The notes: generated by a model not told the origin, from the letters alone. Shown: positions 20,183 to 34,900, counted from the first letter of the stretch. The stretch is 64,000 bases of DNA from Latrodectus hesperus (GCA_037975125.1 CM075860.1:38291391-38355390), one strand, 5' to 3'. Program-made: numbers and translations.

Positions 20183-21154
20183 CCCCTTGCCAGTGTCGCC
20201 TGAATTCAGTTCGGGCAATTACTGCGTGCAGTATTTGTGATGCCCGAACTCAGTTCGGGCAGAAGAAAAATTAACGTTTCTGTTTTGTGAAGTCTGAGCT
20301 GAGTTCGTTTCTACTTTAGGATACTTAATTCCCTATTTTCCTAATAAATGACACAAGTGGTCCTAGTTTTTTACCAATTCCAACTTTGGTTCTGAAGGTA
20401 GTCCATGACTACAACAACACTATGGGAGGTGTTGTTGAAGTCGATCAACATCTTACAGACTTCCCGGTTGCTAGAAAAGGAGGTAAAAATATTACTTGAA
20501 AAATTTTTTCCATCTCCTACACCAGGCGTTATATGAATAACTCCTTTATTTGCATACTTCAGCAGGAGGTGCGAAAAATATGAACTTCAAAAAATCAATT
20601 GTTGAACTAAATAAACCAAATGTTCAACTACCAGGACCATTGCGTGCTAGTGTAAGCTTACTGCGCCTCATAGGTCGATACTTTCCAGAACACATCCCAT
20701 CAATAGGGGAAAAAATCTACTCCAACCAGGCAGTGTTTTATATGCTGTCGTAAAACCGATGAACAAGGGAAGAGAATAAGGCATAAGACAAGAGTTTACA
20801 TTGTAAAAAGTGCAATTTATAGGCTTTTGAGCAGTACCTTGTTTTGGGGTATATCATACTGTAAAAGATTTGTAAAATTTATGTTTTGAAAATCATATTG
20901 TTGTATTTTTATGTTATACTAGTTATCTTAAAAATTTCATTTAATTTGCTCAATACGAATAACATGTACGTATAATCATTGTTTTATGTGTATGTAAAAA
21001 TTATAAATATAGTAGTTATTGTATTTAAAACTTTATTTTTGTAATAAAAAAGCATTTTCTAACTCTTATAATAATATAAAGAATAAAACTAAACAGTCAA
21101 AAAAGTTTTCCATTTTTGGTCCATTTTTCTGAAATATATGTCACAGTTAAGGGG
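20183..21154 (+). mobile_element. piggyBac-like relic with TTAA target duplication
   Basis: The left end reads CCCCTTGCCAGTGT and the reverse complement of the right end reads CCCCTTAACTGTGA. Each is flanked by TTAA (20179-20182 and 21155-21158), the signature target of piggyBac transposition. Just inside the left end lie palindromic words built on AACTSAGTTCGGGC, including a perfect TGCCCGAACT-C-AGTTCGGGCA at 20241-20261, likely subterminal transposase sites. The interior keeps only the C-terminal part of a transposase. At 972 bp it is an internally deleted, inactive copy. Confidence 0.88.
20395..20885 (+). pseudogene. piggyBac-like transposase C-terminal remnant
   Basis: The frames read in order HDYNNTMGGVVEVDQHLTDF, then a KKFF-like piece, a RRCEKYEL piece, LRASVSLLRLIGRYFPEHIP and finally AVPCFGVYHTVKD. 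This is the conserved end of piggyBac transposases: the YN..MGGVD..DQ box, the RL.GRHFP linker, and the Cys-rich end whose last part is CF..YH. The usual Asp of GGVD is Val here, and several stops and frameshifts break the rest, so no active protein is possible. The N-terminal two thirds are gone. Confidence 0.82.
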
Positions 21155-21284
21155 TTAAAAAAATTGAGGCATACTATCACTTTTATATTTAAGATATTGC
21201 CTCTTTTCTATTTAGCTACTTAAAAAGGTCAACTGTATTCATCTTCATACTAAATAATAGCAACATAAGGAGCCAGCACTGGTT

Positions 21285-21632
21285 AATTACAAGGGTGTAC
21301 TATACCTGCCCGATAACGCGAGTCTGCATATCGAGCGGATGGCCAGGAATACCATATACCGATTTGGTCGGAGACTTTGTGCCATCCCCTTACTCACCTG
21401 ATTTGGCACCATCAAATTACCCACTCTTCCCTTTCCTGGAAAATTATTTTCGTGAAAAGTTCTTCATCAATATTTGTAGACTTGCGCCCAGCACTCGCGG
21501 GCTTCTTTGCGTCCTAATCTTCCGATTTTACCGTAAAGGGGTTGTCAGAAAGTGCTGGGATAAGTTGCAATTTCTGTATGTCATGTTCATTTGGGTGAAT
21601 AAAAATGGCAAGAATTTTCTTGTTTACCGTGT
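21285..21632 (+). pseudogene. mariner transposase 3' fragment, family M1
   Basis: The plus strand reads DNARLHIERMARNTIYRFGW, then HPPYSPDLAPSNYPLFPFLE (frame changes between them) and a KCWDKLQ tail. This is the second and third catalytic block region of mariner transposases: the DNA motif followed by PYSPDLAPS, where the final catalytic Asp is replaced by Asn. The end CAAGAATTTTCTTGTTTACC with GTGTA matches the 3' terminus of the element at 26214-26928, which shows that both are one family. The 5' two thirds are missing. Confidence 0.85.
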
Positions 21633-21920
21633 ATAACTTTCTTATTCTTTTTTAAATGCAGCTTTCAATAAGGTTATAAATGTTTCCTTCAGTGTTTGGC
21701 TCTTTTCTTTGTGTATGCTATTTCTAAGAATTTGTGGATGTAGAGATTTACAAGGAATCACAAAAACTGCAAAAGCGAAATTTTTTTATTAGGACCTTTA
21801 AGATAATCTCCTTGTCATTTAGTGGTTGATTCAAACTCTTCATAATAATGGATCATAGATTTGTTACCATTTAAAGTTAAAAGAAGTTAGATGGGTATAA
21901 CATTTCAACTTTTTGAATGG

Positions 21921-21987
21921 ATACCCTTCGAGGTGAGTGCTTAGGAATTTTTAAGGTTTTCTCCTTTGTAACCACGTTTATATAGTG
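21921..21987 (+). repeat. Interspersed repeat family A, inverted fragment
   Basis: Reverse-complemented, this reads ACAAAGGAGAAAACCTTAAA and then CCTAAGCACTCACCTCGAAG, the same blocks as family A at 721-870. It directly precedes the (TA)n(TG)n tract. Confidence 0.5.
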
Positions 21988-21989
<2 letters not shown>

Positions 21990-22085
<96 letters not shown>

Positions 22086-22110
22086 ATGTGTGTGTGTGTG
22101 TGTGTGTGTA
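21990..22110. repeat. (TA)n(TG)n compound microsatellite
   Basis: About 80 bp of alternating TA passes directly into about 40 bp of TG with single TATG interruptions. Confidence 0.98.
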
Positions 22111-23740
22111 TGTATATATTAGTTATATATATTATAGTGTATATGGCTTACTAGGAGTGAAAAATCAATCAAAAATATGAGATTCACTCAAAAGAAAGAT
22201 ATGTTAAAGATGTTGAAAACTTTTACCACACATTCTTTAACTTTAAGTTATCCATTAGGTGATATCTGCAGAACTTTTTCTTTGTAAACTTATGTATGTA
22301 TCTTATGTCTTTTTCTCTAGCTCATAAAGAGTATAGCATATGCTTTCATTCTACCTTTTATCCTTATTTCATTGTGAATATTAGTAAAAAAATTTTTTTG
22401 GCAAATCTTTTTCGATTAGTATCTATTTATGAGAAAAATTCTATACTTTGTGCTTCTAATACAAGTATTTTGCTACACTATTGTCCTGAAAAATTGATGG
22501 TTTGATAGCAATGCTTTTCAGTCATTTTGATCCTAAAATCAAATATAATGGATAAGTACTAAAGATAATTTAAATTAGCAGAAAACAATGAATATTAAAA
22601 TCTGCTTACCATAATATCTGTTAATTAGAGAGTATTTTTGGGAATGTTTCTGGTATAATTTTCAAATTATATAGAAAAGAGAATTAAATTACATATTCTA
22701 AACCTTATTATTGAAAATTCTAAAATTTTAATTTTAAACGAAAAGAATAATTTTAATAATAATATAATTTTAAATGAGGGAAAGTGCATGAAATCATAAA
22801 TAAAAACCTACATATGCACACTATTTAATTTTTTATCTCAATATATTTTTCCTTTGCTAATGAAGGCAACAAAATACAATAAGAATAATTCTTGAACAAA
22901 AAAATATTTATCAGTTATTTCAAATTTATGTCGAAATTTTTAAAATAAACACAACAGAGGGAAATAATGAATATTCTTTAAATGCATATAATCTCAAAGT
23001 TGGAATATTCATACTAAAATTTTTTTCGCAACTGTTTTAAAAGAAACTTAAACGAATATAACAATTTATTTCTCTGTTTCATAAAACTCTGTTTGTTTGT
23101 AAATAAGCAGCAAATGGTGAACACCATTTCATATATATCAACAAATATATAGTATCATTTAAATATTAACTAATTTTATTTCATCTTGAGCCTGGTTATA
23201 TGAAAAGAAATTTCTAAGGATGCAAATATTGTGATATTTTTGTGTGTATTAGATTTTTTTATTGAAGGATCAAAATTGGTATTTAGAAGTAGAACCTATA
23301 AAAAATATTCTAATTATGATCTATATTGAACTATTCTCTCCCTCTTACCAATAATTACATTTCTAAAAATTTTAGATTAATATCTAAGTTTTAATTTTTG
23401 TTTGTAAATCACACTTTAAACGTATTGTTATAGCTTAAGTAATTATATGCATAGTTTATTTCATTTTATTTATATTAATAAAACAGTGAAAGAACACATT
23501 AGTAAGGAAAAATAAAATAGTAAAAAGGAAATCAATAGAACTTAAACGTTGAAAGCTGAAGTGATATTTATATGATATAATTATTTATGCTCATTCTCAG
23601 GACTTAGAAAAGAATATATTCGATGGTACGAATTTTAAAGACACAGAATTACAGTTATAGTTAATCATTGATGAAAGGATTCAATGTCAATAAAAATAGC
23701 ACAATAAAAGAATAGTCAATTAGTATATAAATTTGATAAA
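22111..23740. other. AT-rich DNA, nothing recognised
   Basis: Open frames are short and composed mainly of Phe, Ile, Leu, Tyr and Lys, as AT-rich DNA gives by chance. No repeats or motif found. Confidence 0.5.
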
Positions 23741-24150
23741 CTCTCGTCACCAGACTTCACTAAGTGCAGAAGCAATGATGTGTTCTTAATTCTCGCATCT
23801 AGAGAAACCACAGCAAACTATCGTTCTGAAATTACAGAGTGCCCTCTGGTGATCAACAGAGTGGATGAGTGAGATATACATCTTGATGGATTAGTGGAGT
23901 CTATCCGGATGCTTCTCTGGGGCGTGGAGTTGACGATGTCAAATGATTTCACTCATTATCCGAAACTGCAAACAAATCTGTGTAAAGTCAGGAAATCATC
24001 AAGCCAGGCATTCCCTGAGTGGACAAATGAGAGTTCGGCGATTTGTAGAACGTTCTCTCGCGGCAGCGGACTTATAATTCGTACAAATGACGTCAAGTGA
24101 CGTCACTTCGGCGATAAATCGATGACAGTTAATCATTATAAGATCGGAAA
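23740..24150. promoter_or_regulatory. Candidate regulatory island
   Basis: This stretch is clearly less AT-rich than the 1.5 kb on either side and contains several CpGs, among them GTTCTCTCGCGGCAGCGG near 24050 and two CRE octamers at 24088-24105. It has no repeat match in the window, no transposon ends and no recognisable protein. The 68-codon open frame inside has no known motif. A promoter, enhancer or first exon of an unseen host gene would fit, on either strand. Confidence 0.3.
24088..24105. promoter_or_regulatory. Two adjacent CRE (CREB/ATF) octamers
   Basis: TGACGTCA at 24088-24095 and again at 24098-24105, separated by AG, so the two palindromic sites lie one helical turn (10 bp) apart. 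TGACGTCA is the full CREB/ATF consensus. Single copies occur at 9551 and 60335. The tandem pair lies in the CpG-containing island described above. Confidence 0.5.
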
Positions 24151-24560
24151 TGGAGTATAATCGATAATGTGGGACTCTTCAGAGCAAATGTCTGTTTTCA
24201 ATCAATGAATTATCAATCTATCTTTAAATTACTCAACCATATGTAAGTTTCTTTGAATCCTTTTCACAATAAGCACCCTATAATTTAATACAAATAGGAT
24301 ATTTTTAATTACAATAATACAGTAACTAAAATGCGATAAATAACTAGTGTCCAGTGAAATTATTCAATTTCACTAGTAACACTTACATCAAATGGAAAAG
24401 GATAATATGTTTTTAAAAATATTACCATAATTATATGAAATATCCATATTATACTAAGCACGTATAATATTTCTAATAAAAAATAGTAGAAATAATCTTT
24501 TTTTTCTAAGGCTGTATAATTATCTTTTGTATTCCTCATTCTATTTTAAGTAAAATATAC

Positions 24561-26210
<1,650 letters not shown>

Positions 26211-26213
26211 TTA

Positions 26214-26928
26214 CAAGGTAAACACAAGAAAGTTCTTGAACATTTTTAATGACCCAAAGGAACATGACCTACGAAAGCGCAAGTTTGCTTCATTGATGAA
26301 AGATTTTTCACGAGAATGATTGTCCAAGGAATAGAAGAGGGAGTAATCAAATGGTGTAAGGTCAGATGAGCAAGGAGGATGGCATTAAGTCTCTCAACCA
26401 AGTAGCTGTATGGTATTCCTAGCCACCCGCGTGACATACGGGCTCGCGTTATCGGCAAAGAACAGTGTACCCATTCTATTAAGCAGTTCTGGCTGCTGCA
26501 ATGCCTTTTGCACGTATTCCAATTGTTCCGAGTACAGGTCCGCAGTGACTTCTTGACCAATTGGTGGTAGCTCATAGGGAATCATTTGACAACTAGTCCA
26601 CCAGACATCTCACAGGGACAAATCATTTGACCTGAATTTGTGAAACCAGTGCCTTGCCGTATGCTTATTCACAGCACAAACACTTGACATATTAGAAGAC
26701 TTGATGCAGCAGTTGAAATTTTAAAGCAAACAACACCGATCGACACGCCATTTTTCTTAGGTACTGAACGAGTCATGATTGTGTGCAATAGATCTGCTTT
26801 TACAACGACTTGTGTTCCTACTCTTGACTGACCTGAATCTCAACCATGCCAAACAATAATTTCCATACTTATTCTCATTACATTTAATGGCAACGCGTAA
26901 ACTACTAGAACTTTCTTGTTTACCCTTT
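26214..26928 (-). mobile_element. Internally deleted mariner, family M1, with TIRs
   Basis: The left end starts CAAGGTAAACACAAGAAAGT after a TA. The right end, reverse-complemented, reads AGGGTAAACAAGAAAGTTCT, so TIRs are clear. On the minus strand coding traces run from an N-terminal helix-turn-helix piece (VNKHTARHWFHKFRSNDLSL) straight to YELPPIGQEVTADLYSEQL, NRMGTLFFADNASPYVTR and ARNTIQLLG. The middle of the transposase, including the first catalytic Asp block, is missing. A frameshift follows ARNTIQLLG. At about 715 bp against roughly 1.3 kb for an intact mariner, it is a dead deletion derivative. Its 3' end matches the fragment at 21285-21632. Confidence 0.87.
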
Positions 26929-27363
26929 TTCGTGACGCCATTTAAATATACATTTAAACTTATAAAGTAGGTGTCACGAAACGTTCTGAGGAAAAATAAG
27001 ATTTCTCAGGAATTTGATGAAAACATTTATTTTCTTAGTAAGAAAATTGTCGCATAGTAATTTATATTTCGTTTCTTTCAATCGTATCTAGGAAATGTTT
27101 CCAGGCGTTTGGAGAAATTCTTATCCTTCAATTGTCATGTTGTAAAGATGTAACGCCTTTTTAATGCAACAACTGCAATTAAATAAAAAATAGCCACCCA
27201 GACATATGAAGTGAGCATTAGATGTAGATGAATTTTTTCTTTTTTTACGTTTACATTGCACCCTAGTAAATACTTTCTGAAAGGATTGTGATACGTTAAA
27301 TTTGTTATTTTACTTGGTTAACGCAATAATTCTGAATTCTTTTGTGTGTTAAATGCTTATATA

Positions 27364-28105
27364 CACTACTGGCCATTGAAATTGCTACACCAGAAAAGCG
27401 GCACATACCACACGTGAAATTTGCATGACAGGTAGAACTTGCTGTGATATGCAAATGATTAGATTTTCAGCGCATTCATACAAAGCAGGCGACAGTAGCG
27501 ACATCTACAATGTGTATAAAACCAGAGATTTGACTGCAGTTTTCTCATACTCAATTTCCGTTTCAACGTTGTTTTCGGCAAAGAAAGTTGTTGTAATGCC
27601 TCGTGTAAGGCGAAGAAATGCCTATCGCACGTGTCTGACTTGATCGAGGAAGGATTATAGTCTACCGGGATAGCGGTTTATCTTACCGCAATATTGCTGC
27701 TCGCGTCCGTCGAGACCCCATGGCTGTTAGCAGAATATGGAATCGACGAGTTCAGGACAATCATACGGAACGTCATGCAGGATCTCAGCGACCCCCATCA
27801 CTAACCGCAGAGAAGACAGACATCTTATCCGCATGGTCACAAGGGATCGTACAGCCACGTCACGAACCCTGAGTCGAAATGGAGTCATTTGCAAGGCAAC
27901 AAGTTTCTGCTCGAACAGTTCGACGACGTTTGCAGCAGCATGGATTGTCTGCACGGTGACCATGGCTTCGGCTACCGACGCTGCGTCACAGACAGGAGCG
28001 CCTTCCATGGTGTGATCAGCGATGAATTTGGACGCGGGAATGGCATCACGTCATCTTTACAGATGAATCTCGGTTCTGTATACAGGACCATAAAAAAATT
28101 CTGAA
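27364..28105 (+). mobile_element. Tc1-like element, family T1, 3'-truncated
   Basis: CACTACTGGCCATTGAAATT after TA (27362-27363) is a Tc1-type end and corresponds to both ends of the element at 41253-43292. The transposase begins MPRVRRRNAYR near 27598 and continues through shifted frames with a DRGRI-like N-terminal helix region, IWNRRVQDNHTERHAGSQRP, ARTVRRRLQQHGLS and finally VIFTDESRFC. That last motif holds the first catalytic Asp, at about 28060. The sequence stops matching soon after it, near 28105, so the second Asp, the Glu and the right TIR are gone. Several frameshifts and stops are present. Confidence 0.85.
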
Positions 28106-31100
28106 TTATAAATCTATTCCGGACTTACTTTATGTTAAATGATAAGTACAATGCTTGCCAATTTCATCATTTTTGTGCCAAAAAGTAGATTATAATAAAT
28201 TATCCAACTTCATATAATGTCATGATTTATTATATAAAAAGACCTTGTAATTGCTTAATTGTAATTGTTTTTGGAGTAAAACAATGCCGGTTTGCTCTGA
28301 AAATTATTTATTGAAATACTCATAAAAGCAGAGATCAATAAGAAGAGCTACAAAATCATACAAAAAGGACAGAGCACATACTTCAACATAAATTCGGAAA
28401 TATTGTATTTTAAAAGCTTATTTCATATCAGTTGGAGTTCGATTACCTCTTTTCTGTTTTTGTTGCCCTTCGATGAAAAATTGCTATTCTTATTGCTATT
28501 CTAGGTCTGGTAAAATTGTTCACAGTAATAATTTCCAAAAATATTACAGTCTTTACTTTTTTCCCTCAATAAAATATTTTAATTTTAATAACAAACCACG
28601 AAAAAAGTTGCGAGCTAATGTCAAAATTATTATTATTAAAAATATTCAGTACCTATATTTTTAAATTTAATTCAAGAATTTTCCTTCAGAATAAACTTCT
28701 CCATAAATTAAAAGAATATTCAATTTTACAAAATATATCATAGCAAAAAGATATAACCCCAATTTTTTTCCCTTTATACACTAACTTTGTACAAAATAAT
28801 ATTCGAAACAGTTTTGCAATTTTCTCGGAATAGTGCAAAAAGAATATTTCGTTGTGCAGAATTCGTTTCGATAGTAAAAAACGTTCACATATTTTTACTT
28901 TGAAATGAAATTACTAAATGCCTTAGCATGAATCTAGCATTTATCTTCTCAAGTGGATTTGAAACCAAATCTGATTTAGATATGTCAGTAACCTAATAGC
29001 ACTTCCGTTTAAACAAACCTCCAATGTGATAAATATAACTCTTTTCCTAATTTGTTACTTATCCACGTGATGAAAGGGGTAAAAAGTATTTACTTCATTA
29101 TAAACATTTTGGTAGCGAGTGATATTTGTATCTTTTTTCCCTTGATAGTCCTGCATAACCGAAGAGAGTATTTGAGTAAACAGTCAATTTTGTATCGCAA
29201 CAAATCAAGATGAGGAAGGATTTATGTCCATTTTATGCAGACGTAAATCCAGTAACACTTGATAGCGGCATTTTCTTTTTGTACAGAGTATCGCTTGTCG
29301 CGTTGGTTTGTACACACACACACACACACTGATAGGTTTGTTTAAACCTTTCTTCGCAGTTTTCAACAGTCTTAACAAGACCGAAAGGTCTTTTCGCAGA
29401 AAACTAAATGGGATTTCTTCTTTAAGACGATGATTGAAAGACGAAGTCACGAAGCGAAGAAAAACATTGCTTCGGATTTAAATCAATGTGAAAAGAAAAA
29501 AGAGTGGGTTTGGGAATTTATTTAAAGAGGTGTGGAAACCAATACGATCTTCACGTTGTAAGCGTATACTTTAATCTCTGCATAAATTTGATCCAATCTT
29601 AGAATTTATGATTTTACTATTTAATACATCTAGATAGCTTTCGAAGATTTCAGTGTTAAGAGATTGGGATGCATTAAAAGGCAATCAAAGCTACTGTTAT
29701 ATATGGTGGTAAAATCAAAGAAAGAACGAGATAGTTGATTTAAATACCCATAAATTATTTAAAATATGTATAGCTTATATTTTAATAAACTTAGTGAAAA
29801 AGAGTTGTATTACGATCAATTGTATTACTTATCCAATGGAGAGCAGAAACTTTATTTCATATTAACCTTTTATTATCAAAATGAATATTACTTAATCCTT
29901 TCAGAATCCCACAGAATGCTTGGATTATTTTAATGTAGATAATTAAAAAGAAATATTATGTTAATCATTCACGTTTTGAAACATTAGAATGGCATGACAG
30001 TCATAAGTAAACGTAATTTATTAAAGTAACTTAATTAACACACACAATAGTTTCATTTTTCACATTGAAAGTCAAATAATAATTTTTGAAATCCAAAATA
30101 GAAAGTTCCATGAAAATATAATTAAAAAAATTGTCTTTTGCTTTGGAAATTATTAAAATAAACAATGTTAAAAATTGTTCTGGGAATAAGAATTAGAAGG
30201 CTAATGAATTAGCAGAAATTAAGTTTAATTCTCAGTTCATTAATTAAGGCAAAATGACTGGTCTACTCTTAATAAAGATAATATCAATAAAAACATTTTC
30301 CCATCAATATAAGCAGGGTTTCACCACAGTTTGAAGTATACGTTGAAATTATCACAAATTCTTTTCGGACAAAAGAATTATTTATTCAGATTTAAGCATT
30401 TTGCTTCACTTCTGCACGTATCTGTAATTGCAATCGAATGGAAAGTATTGAAAATATCTTACTTTTTTTCCTCCTGCTGGATTCTCGGGAGATGAATACC
30501 ACAAATATGTTATTACAAGCGAACTTTCATGGTCAACAATATTTCGACTTTAACTGACTGCATTTTTATTTTGTTTCATAAATATAATATTTCCTTTATA
30601 TATTTTGAAACTTTGAACTTATTTTGAAATTATAACTTTGAATTCTGAGATTTAAAATTTTTAAGAGGGAATTTTGAAGTATAGTGAACTTTTGGATTTT
30701 TTATTAGAACAGGAAACCTTTTTAAAAATTAGTGTTTATATTTGCAATCTTTATTACTTCATAACTGTAACTGTAATGTGATCGGGGAGCCCTACTTTTA
30801 ATTCTTATATTCATTACTTGTCCTAAATTTTTTTACCATGATTTATCTTTTCCTTTTTAAATATTTTACAATTATTTTTTTACACTTTATACCGCCTCGT
30901 ACGTTTAACTATATCTTGGAGTTTCGTTTGCGAAACTTTCGTATTACTTGTTTTCGTTTATCGTAATATTTTCTTTTATTTTTCATTAGTTTGAAGGCCT
31001 TGGAAATAATTAATGTGTACTGTTTATTCTTTAAAAACCTTACACAAATGAATTCGAAATACATTGTTTCTTGTCCAGAGCCTGACTAAGGCAGTGGCAT

Positions 31101-31519
31101 ATGGGGCAATTGCTTCCGGTTTCCATATCAGGCCTTCAAATCGAATAGAAAGTTTATTTTTCTTAATCAAATAAATAGAATCGTTTGCCAAATCGAATAG
31201 AATGTTTGTTGTTATGAAGCAGAGAGGGCTTCCAAAGAAGTTTCGGTCCCGGTTCCCAATTGGGCTAAGTCGGGCCTTTTTTATGTCCCCAGTTCCGTCA
31301 TCAGAAAAAAAAATTTACTTTGCTCTTTTTCTTGATGTTACATATACCTATAAATATATAAAGTATAGCCACTGTAGTATTACTATCTTTGTGGGGGGGA
31401 AATTACAAATAAGAAATAATTTAAATCAAATATATGATATTGATGCAATTTTTAACGTTGGCATACAGAATTAAAAGAAGCAAAAGATCACACTTGTGTG
31501 AAGTGTGATCACCCTCTTT
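28106..31519. other. AT-rich DNA, nothing recognised
   Basis: Includes a short (CA)n run near 29311 and somewhat GC-richer sequence at 29200-29520 without a recognisable frame. No transposon ends seen. Confidence 0.5.
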
Positions 31520-31526
31520 AGTCTTA

Positions 31527-31929
31527 ACAAAGAGCTCCAGTGGCTCAGTAGCTTCACGCCGCTTCCCGTAAACTCAGCAAAGTGAAGCATCATTTGCTGC
31601 GGGCAGTGGTTGGGAGGGTGACCACGGTGTACTCTCCTTCACTGGGTTGCTGGATCTCCGTGGGTTGGGGACGTGTCCACGTTAATCTGTGACGTCCAAA
31701 GTCCTTCCGCTGGTGTGGCGGGGATGTGGAGAGGAGGGTGCCAGCTCAGATGCGGCTTCGTCACCTGACCGTGGTTAAAAATTAATGCACTTTAAAATGA
31801 GCAAACGTCGTACTTCCACCTTCGTGGTGCACATATCTAAATGAAAGACGCTCTCTATTGACTTAAATCGCACAGCCAACCGCATAGCGAACTTGGCTTG
31901 CCAAGTGTCATGGGCAACAAATAAACAAA
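31527..31929 (+). mobile_element. SINE-like retroposon with 7-bp TSD
   Basis: The head GAGCTCCAGTGGCTCAGTAG has an A-box-like TGGCTCAGTAGC and is followed by a GC-rich body (GGGCAGTGGTTGGGAGGG, GGTGTGGCGGGGATGTGG), ending in CAACAAATAAACAAA. AGTCTTA occurs immediately outside both ends (31520-31526, 31930-31936), a short possible TSD. The composition contrasts strongly with the AT-rich flanks. The B box is unclear, so the tRNA origin is less sure than for the other SINEs. Confidence 0.7.
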
Positions 31930-31936
31930 AGTCTTA

Positions 31937-34900
31937 GCCTATTCTAAGAGTTTATTTGATGCAGATTATAAGGGAATATTCTAGTATATATAAATACATG
32001 TACTTGTTATTTCACGAAAGGATCCAATTATCTGACTGAAATTGATCAACACGGTAAGGTCCATTATTAGCCCGAATGAATTTATATTATTCTTTATTTT
32101 GAGATTAGTTTAATGCGTATATTTCTGTTCACTTTGCAATAGAAATTATACTTAAAAAATCATCAAAAAAATTTGGCTTCAATTTATTTATTTATTTATT
32201 TTTTTTTTTTGAAAAACATGCAACATACAAACGAAATTGGGATTGTATCTTATGCTTTACGCCTCTTATAAGGGATGTTACATGTAAAGACAATGACAAA
32301 TTTTTCTATTGTAAAATAAATTTAAGAATTAATTGCTTATTACATAAAAATATATTTTCAAAACGATGTGTTTTAGTTAATGAATGGAAATGCATTTAAC
32401 TTGACCTAATTTAGCAATGAGTATGAAAAGAAAGCTTACATAACTTCTTCAATATCTATGTGAATGTATTTGAATTTAAAAATCATTTGTTCTACAGCTC
32501 GAAAAGGGTTGAGATTCATTGCTTAGTGGAAACTCTATCTATCATAATCAAGAAGAACAGGGGTGAATTAGAAATATGATAAGGATCGTTAAGCACACAT
32601 GGTCTACCGAATGATGATGAATTGGATGTAAAACTTGCTACTGCCGTAGCTTTTTTTAATCGGGATTCCCATCTAAAATGGATATTTGTGAATAAAAATG
32701 GCATCATTAATATGGATGTATACATATTGATAAGAACAATTCACTTAACACTGCTGATGTAGAAGATAATATATTTTTGTAAAAACATGCACGTGTACTA
32801 ACTCGTTTTATGATAGAGTAACTAAATATGATTTCTGGGGATGAAATAATTTGTTTTATTTGGGCCTAGAGGCGAACTCACAATTCTGAGTTTCACAATG
32901 AAATACTACACAGAAGCTGCCTTGACATTCTCACTATAAACAAAGCTCACAGTTTATCATGAAAAATTATATCTTCAGACAATTTCATTTTTCAGGTCCA
33001 ACTCTTTCTTTCCTCAAGTGTCCATTGAACTTGGGTGATGATTGTAATCTTATAATCCATCTGTAACCGTTGTATGACCTCATTATATCCGATGACACAT
33101 GAACAAGGGTGAAAAAAAAGTTAAAAAGTTGCGACAATTCTACTCGAAGATTTCAAAAAAAAAAGCAGTACATTGTTAGTTTTCTGGAATGGCATACAAA
33201 TCAGAATTCGCAACATTCCAGAAGTGAATAATTGCTCCATTTTCAGATACAGAGAATTCGAAATGCTGCAATAAATATCGTTTTCTGCCTGACATCGTTC
33301 TAAGACAAAGGAATCCGCATTGGAGTTAAGTTTTTGTGAATGAGACGATGGCAACATTCGATGATCTGCAAATATCTTATCGTTTGCGAAGATAAATGGC
33401 TCACAGGAGATTTACAGTAGCTGGAATGGTCTTTCAAGGAGAAGTAATCCATTCTTTTAGTAAGTTTTAGCTTCTTCTCCCGTCAATGCCTTTTTTATGA
33501 CAATGAAAAATATATCTGTTTGTCTTTTCCATAGTTCTAAAGATAAGAGAAATATGAGGGATGCAAGAGCAGTTTATTTCCCGCCATTTAGAAAAGAAAT
33601 GGCGCAATTCGAAAAGGAGTAAAAGAAATGAGTTATTGACTACAAATCGTAAGAATATCTAGGTAATAGTAATAATTTAACTGCCTGTAATACTTAAAAT
33701 AATTTAAATTTCATATTCCTTGAAACATAGTTTGATGTAATACTTTTAAAATTTCATTAGTCAAAAATTTAATTAAAAAATATATTTAAAAATTTTTTTA
33801 CACATACAGGCATACAATATTAATTATAACGTTCTCCTATTAAGAAAAATATATTTTAAAAACAGTTTATGAATTTAATGTTAGTTAATTAATAAAAATT
33901 TTGAATTCTATCTTCAACCTATTGATGATTGTTTATCCATTGAAATTATAAACCAACTGGTTAAGCAAAGTAAAATTTATTACATTTTATCTTACTTTGA
34001 TTTTGTATAAAAATGTAATTCAGAATTACTTTTAAGGATTTAAGTCTCTAACAACGATACAAAATTTTGATTTTTTTTCCAATTTAAGTCTCTAACAACG
34101 ATACAAAATTTTGATTTTTTTTCCAATATAGTTATACAGTGATAATAGAAAAATTCTCAAAGAATGAACAATACACGTATTACGAATTTTCTGTCAAAAT
34201 AGTTTGAATAATAAATAATTCCCCGTGAAATGTAAATGTATTATAATTTCTTAATTTCTTTGATCTTATTAGCTAATTAGTAACAAAGAATCCAGTAACA
34301 GAAAAGATATTTTTTTCAAATAATCTACAGTAGAAAACCTCATTTTTTTCGTTTCATTTCTTTTTTAGACCATTTTATGCTCCTTAAAAGGAATATTATT
34401 TAACTTATTTTATAAGAAATAAATTAATAATATATTTAAGAAATAAATTATCTAAATGGTATGGTATGTAAAATGTATGGTATGCTATCACATTTTAATG
34501 ACAGAAAATTAAATGCTAATTGGAAACTGGAAATTATATAGCGTAAAGTAGTAACTTATTTAATAAGAATTTAGCGACGATAAAAAAAATGTTTGGAGAC
34601 TTTAGTTAGCGCATCTAAAAATATAACAAATTGTTCAATGCATTTGAAATGATTAATAAATTTTATTTAACAAGTTAAATATTATAAAACATAATATGTT
34701 TGGGAGAAAAAATTGTGCATTTGACTAATTGACCCTGAAATAAATACCTCCTATTATAGTTCTAACATGATTTTATCGATGATTCATTTTCAGGCACATT
34801 ATTTGACCAGTTTTCACTTAATTTAAAACTTTAAACAAGAATTCACACAACTCATTTAGGAATTATCTATGAAATGTTTCTTTGTTTTAATCACATGTAA

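Noticed and set aside
23894..24100. 68-codon plus-strand open frame in the CpG-containing island
   Set aside because: An ATG is present, but there is no homology, and the frame runs into the CRE pair. It may be an untranslated first exon or chance.
27727..28015. Open frames on both strands inside the Tc1 element at 27364
   Set aside because: The true transposase frame runs on the plus strand with frameshifts. These frames are shifted or antisense readings of it.
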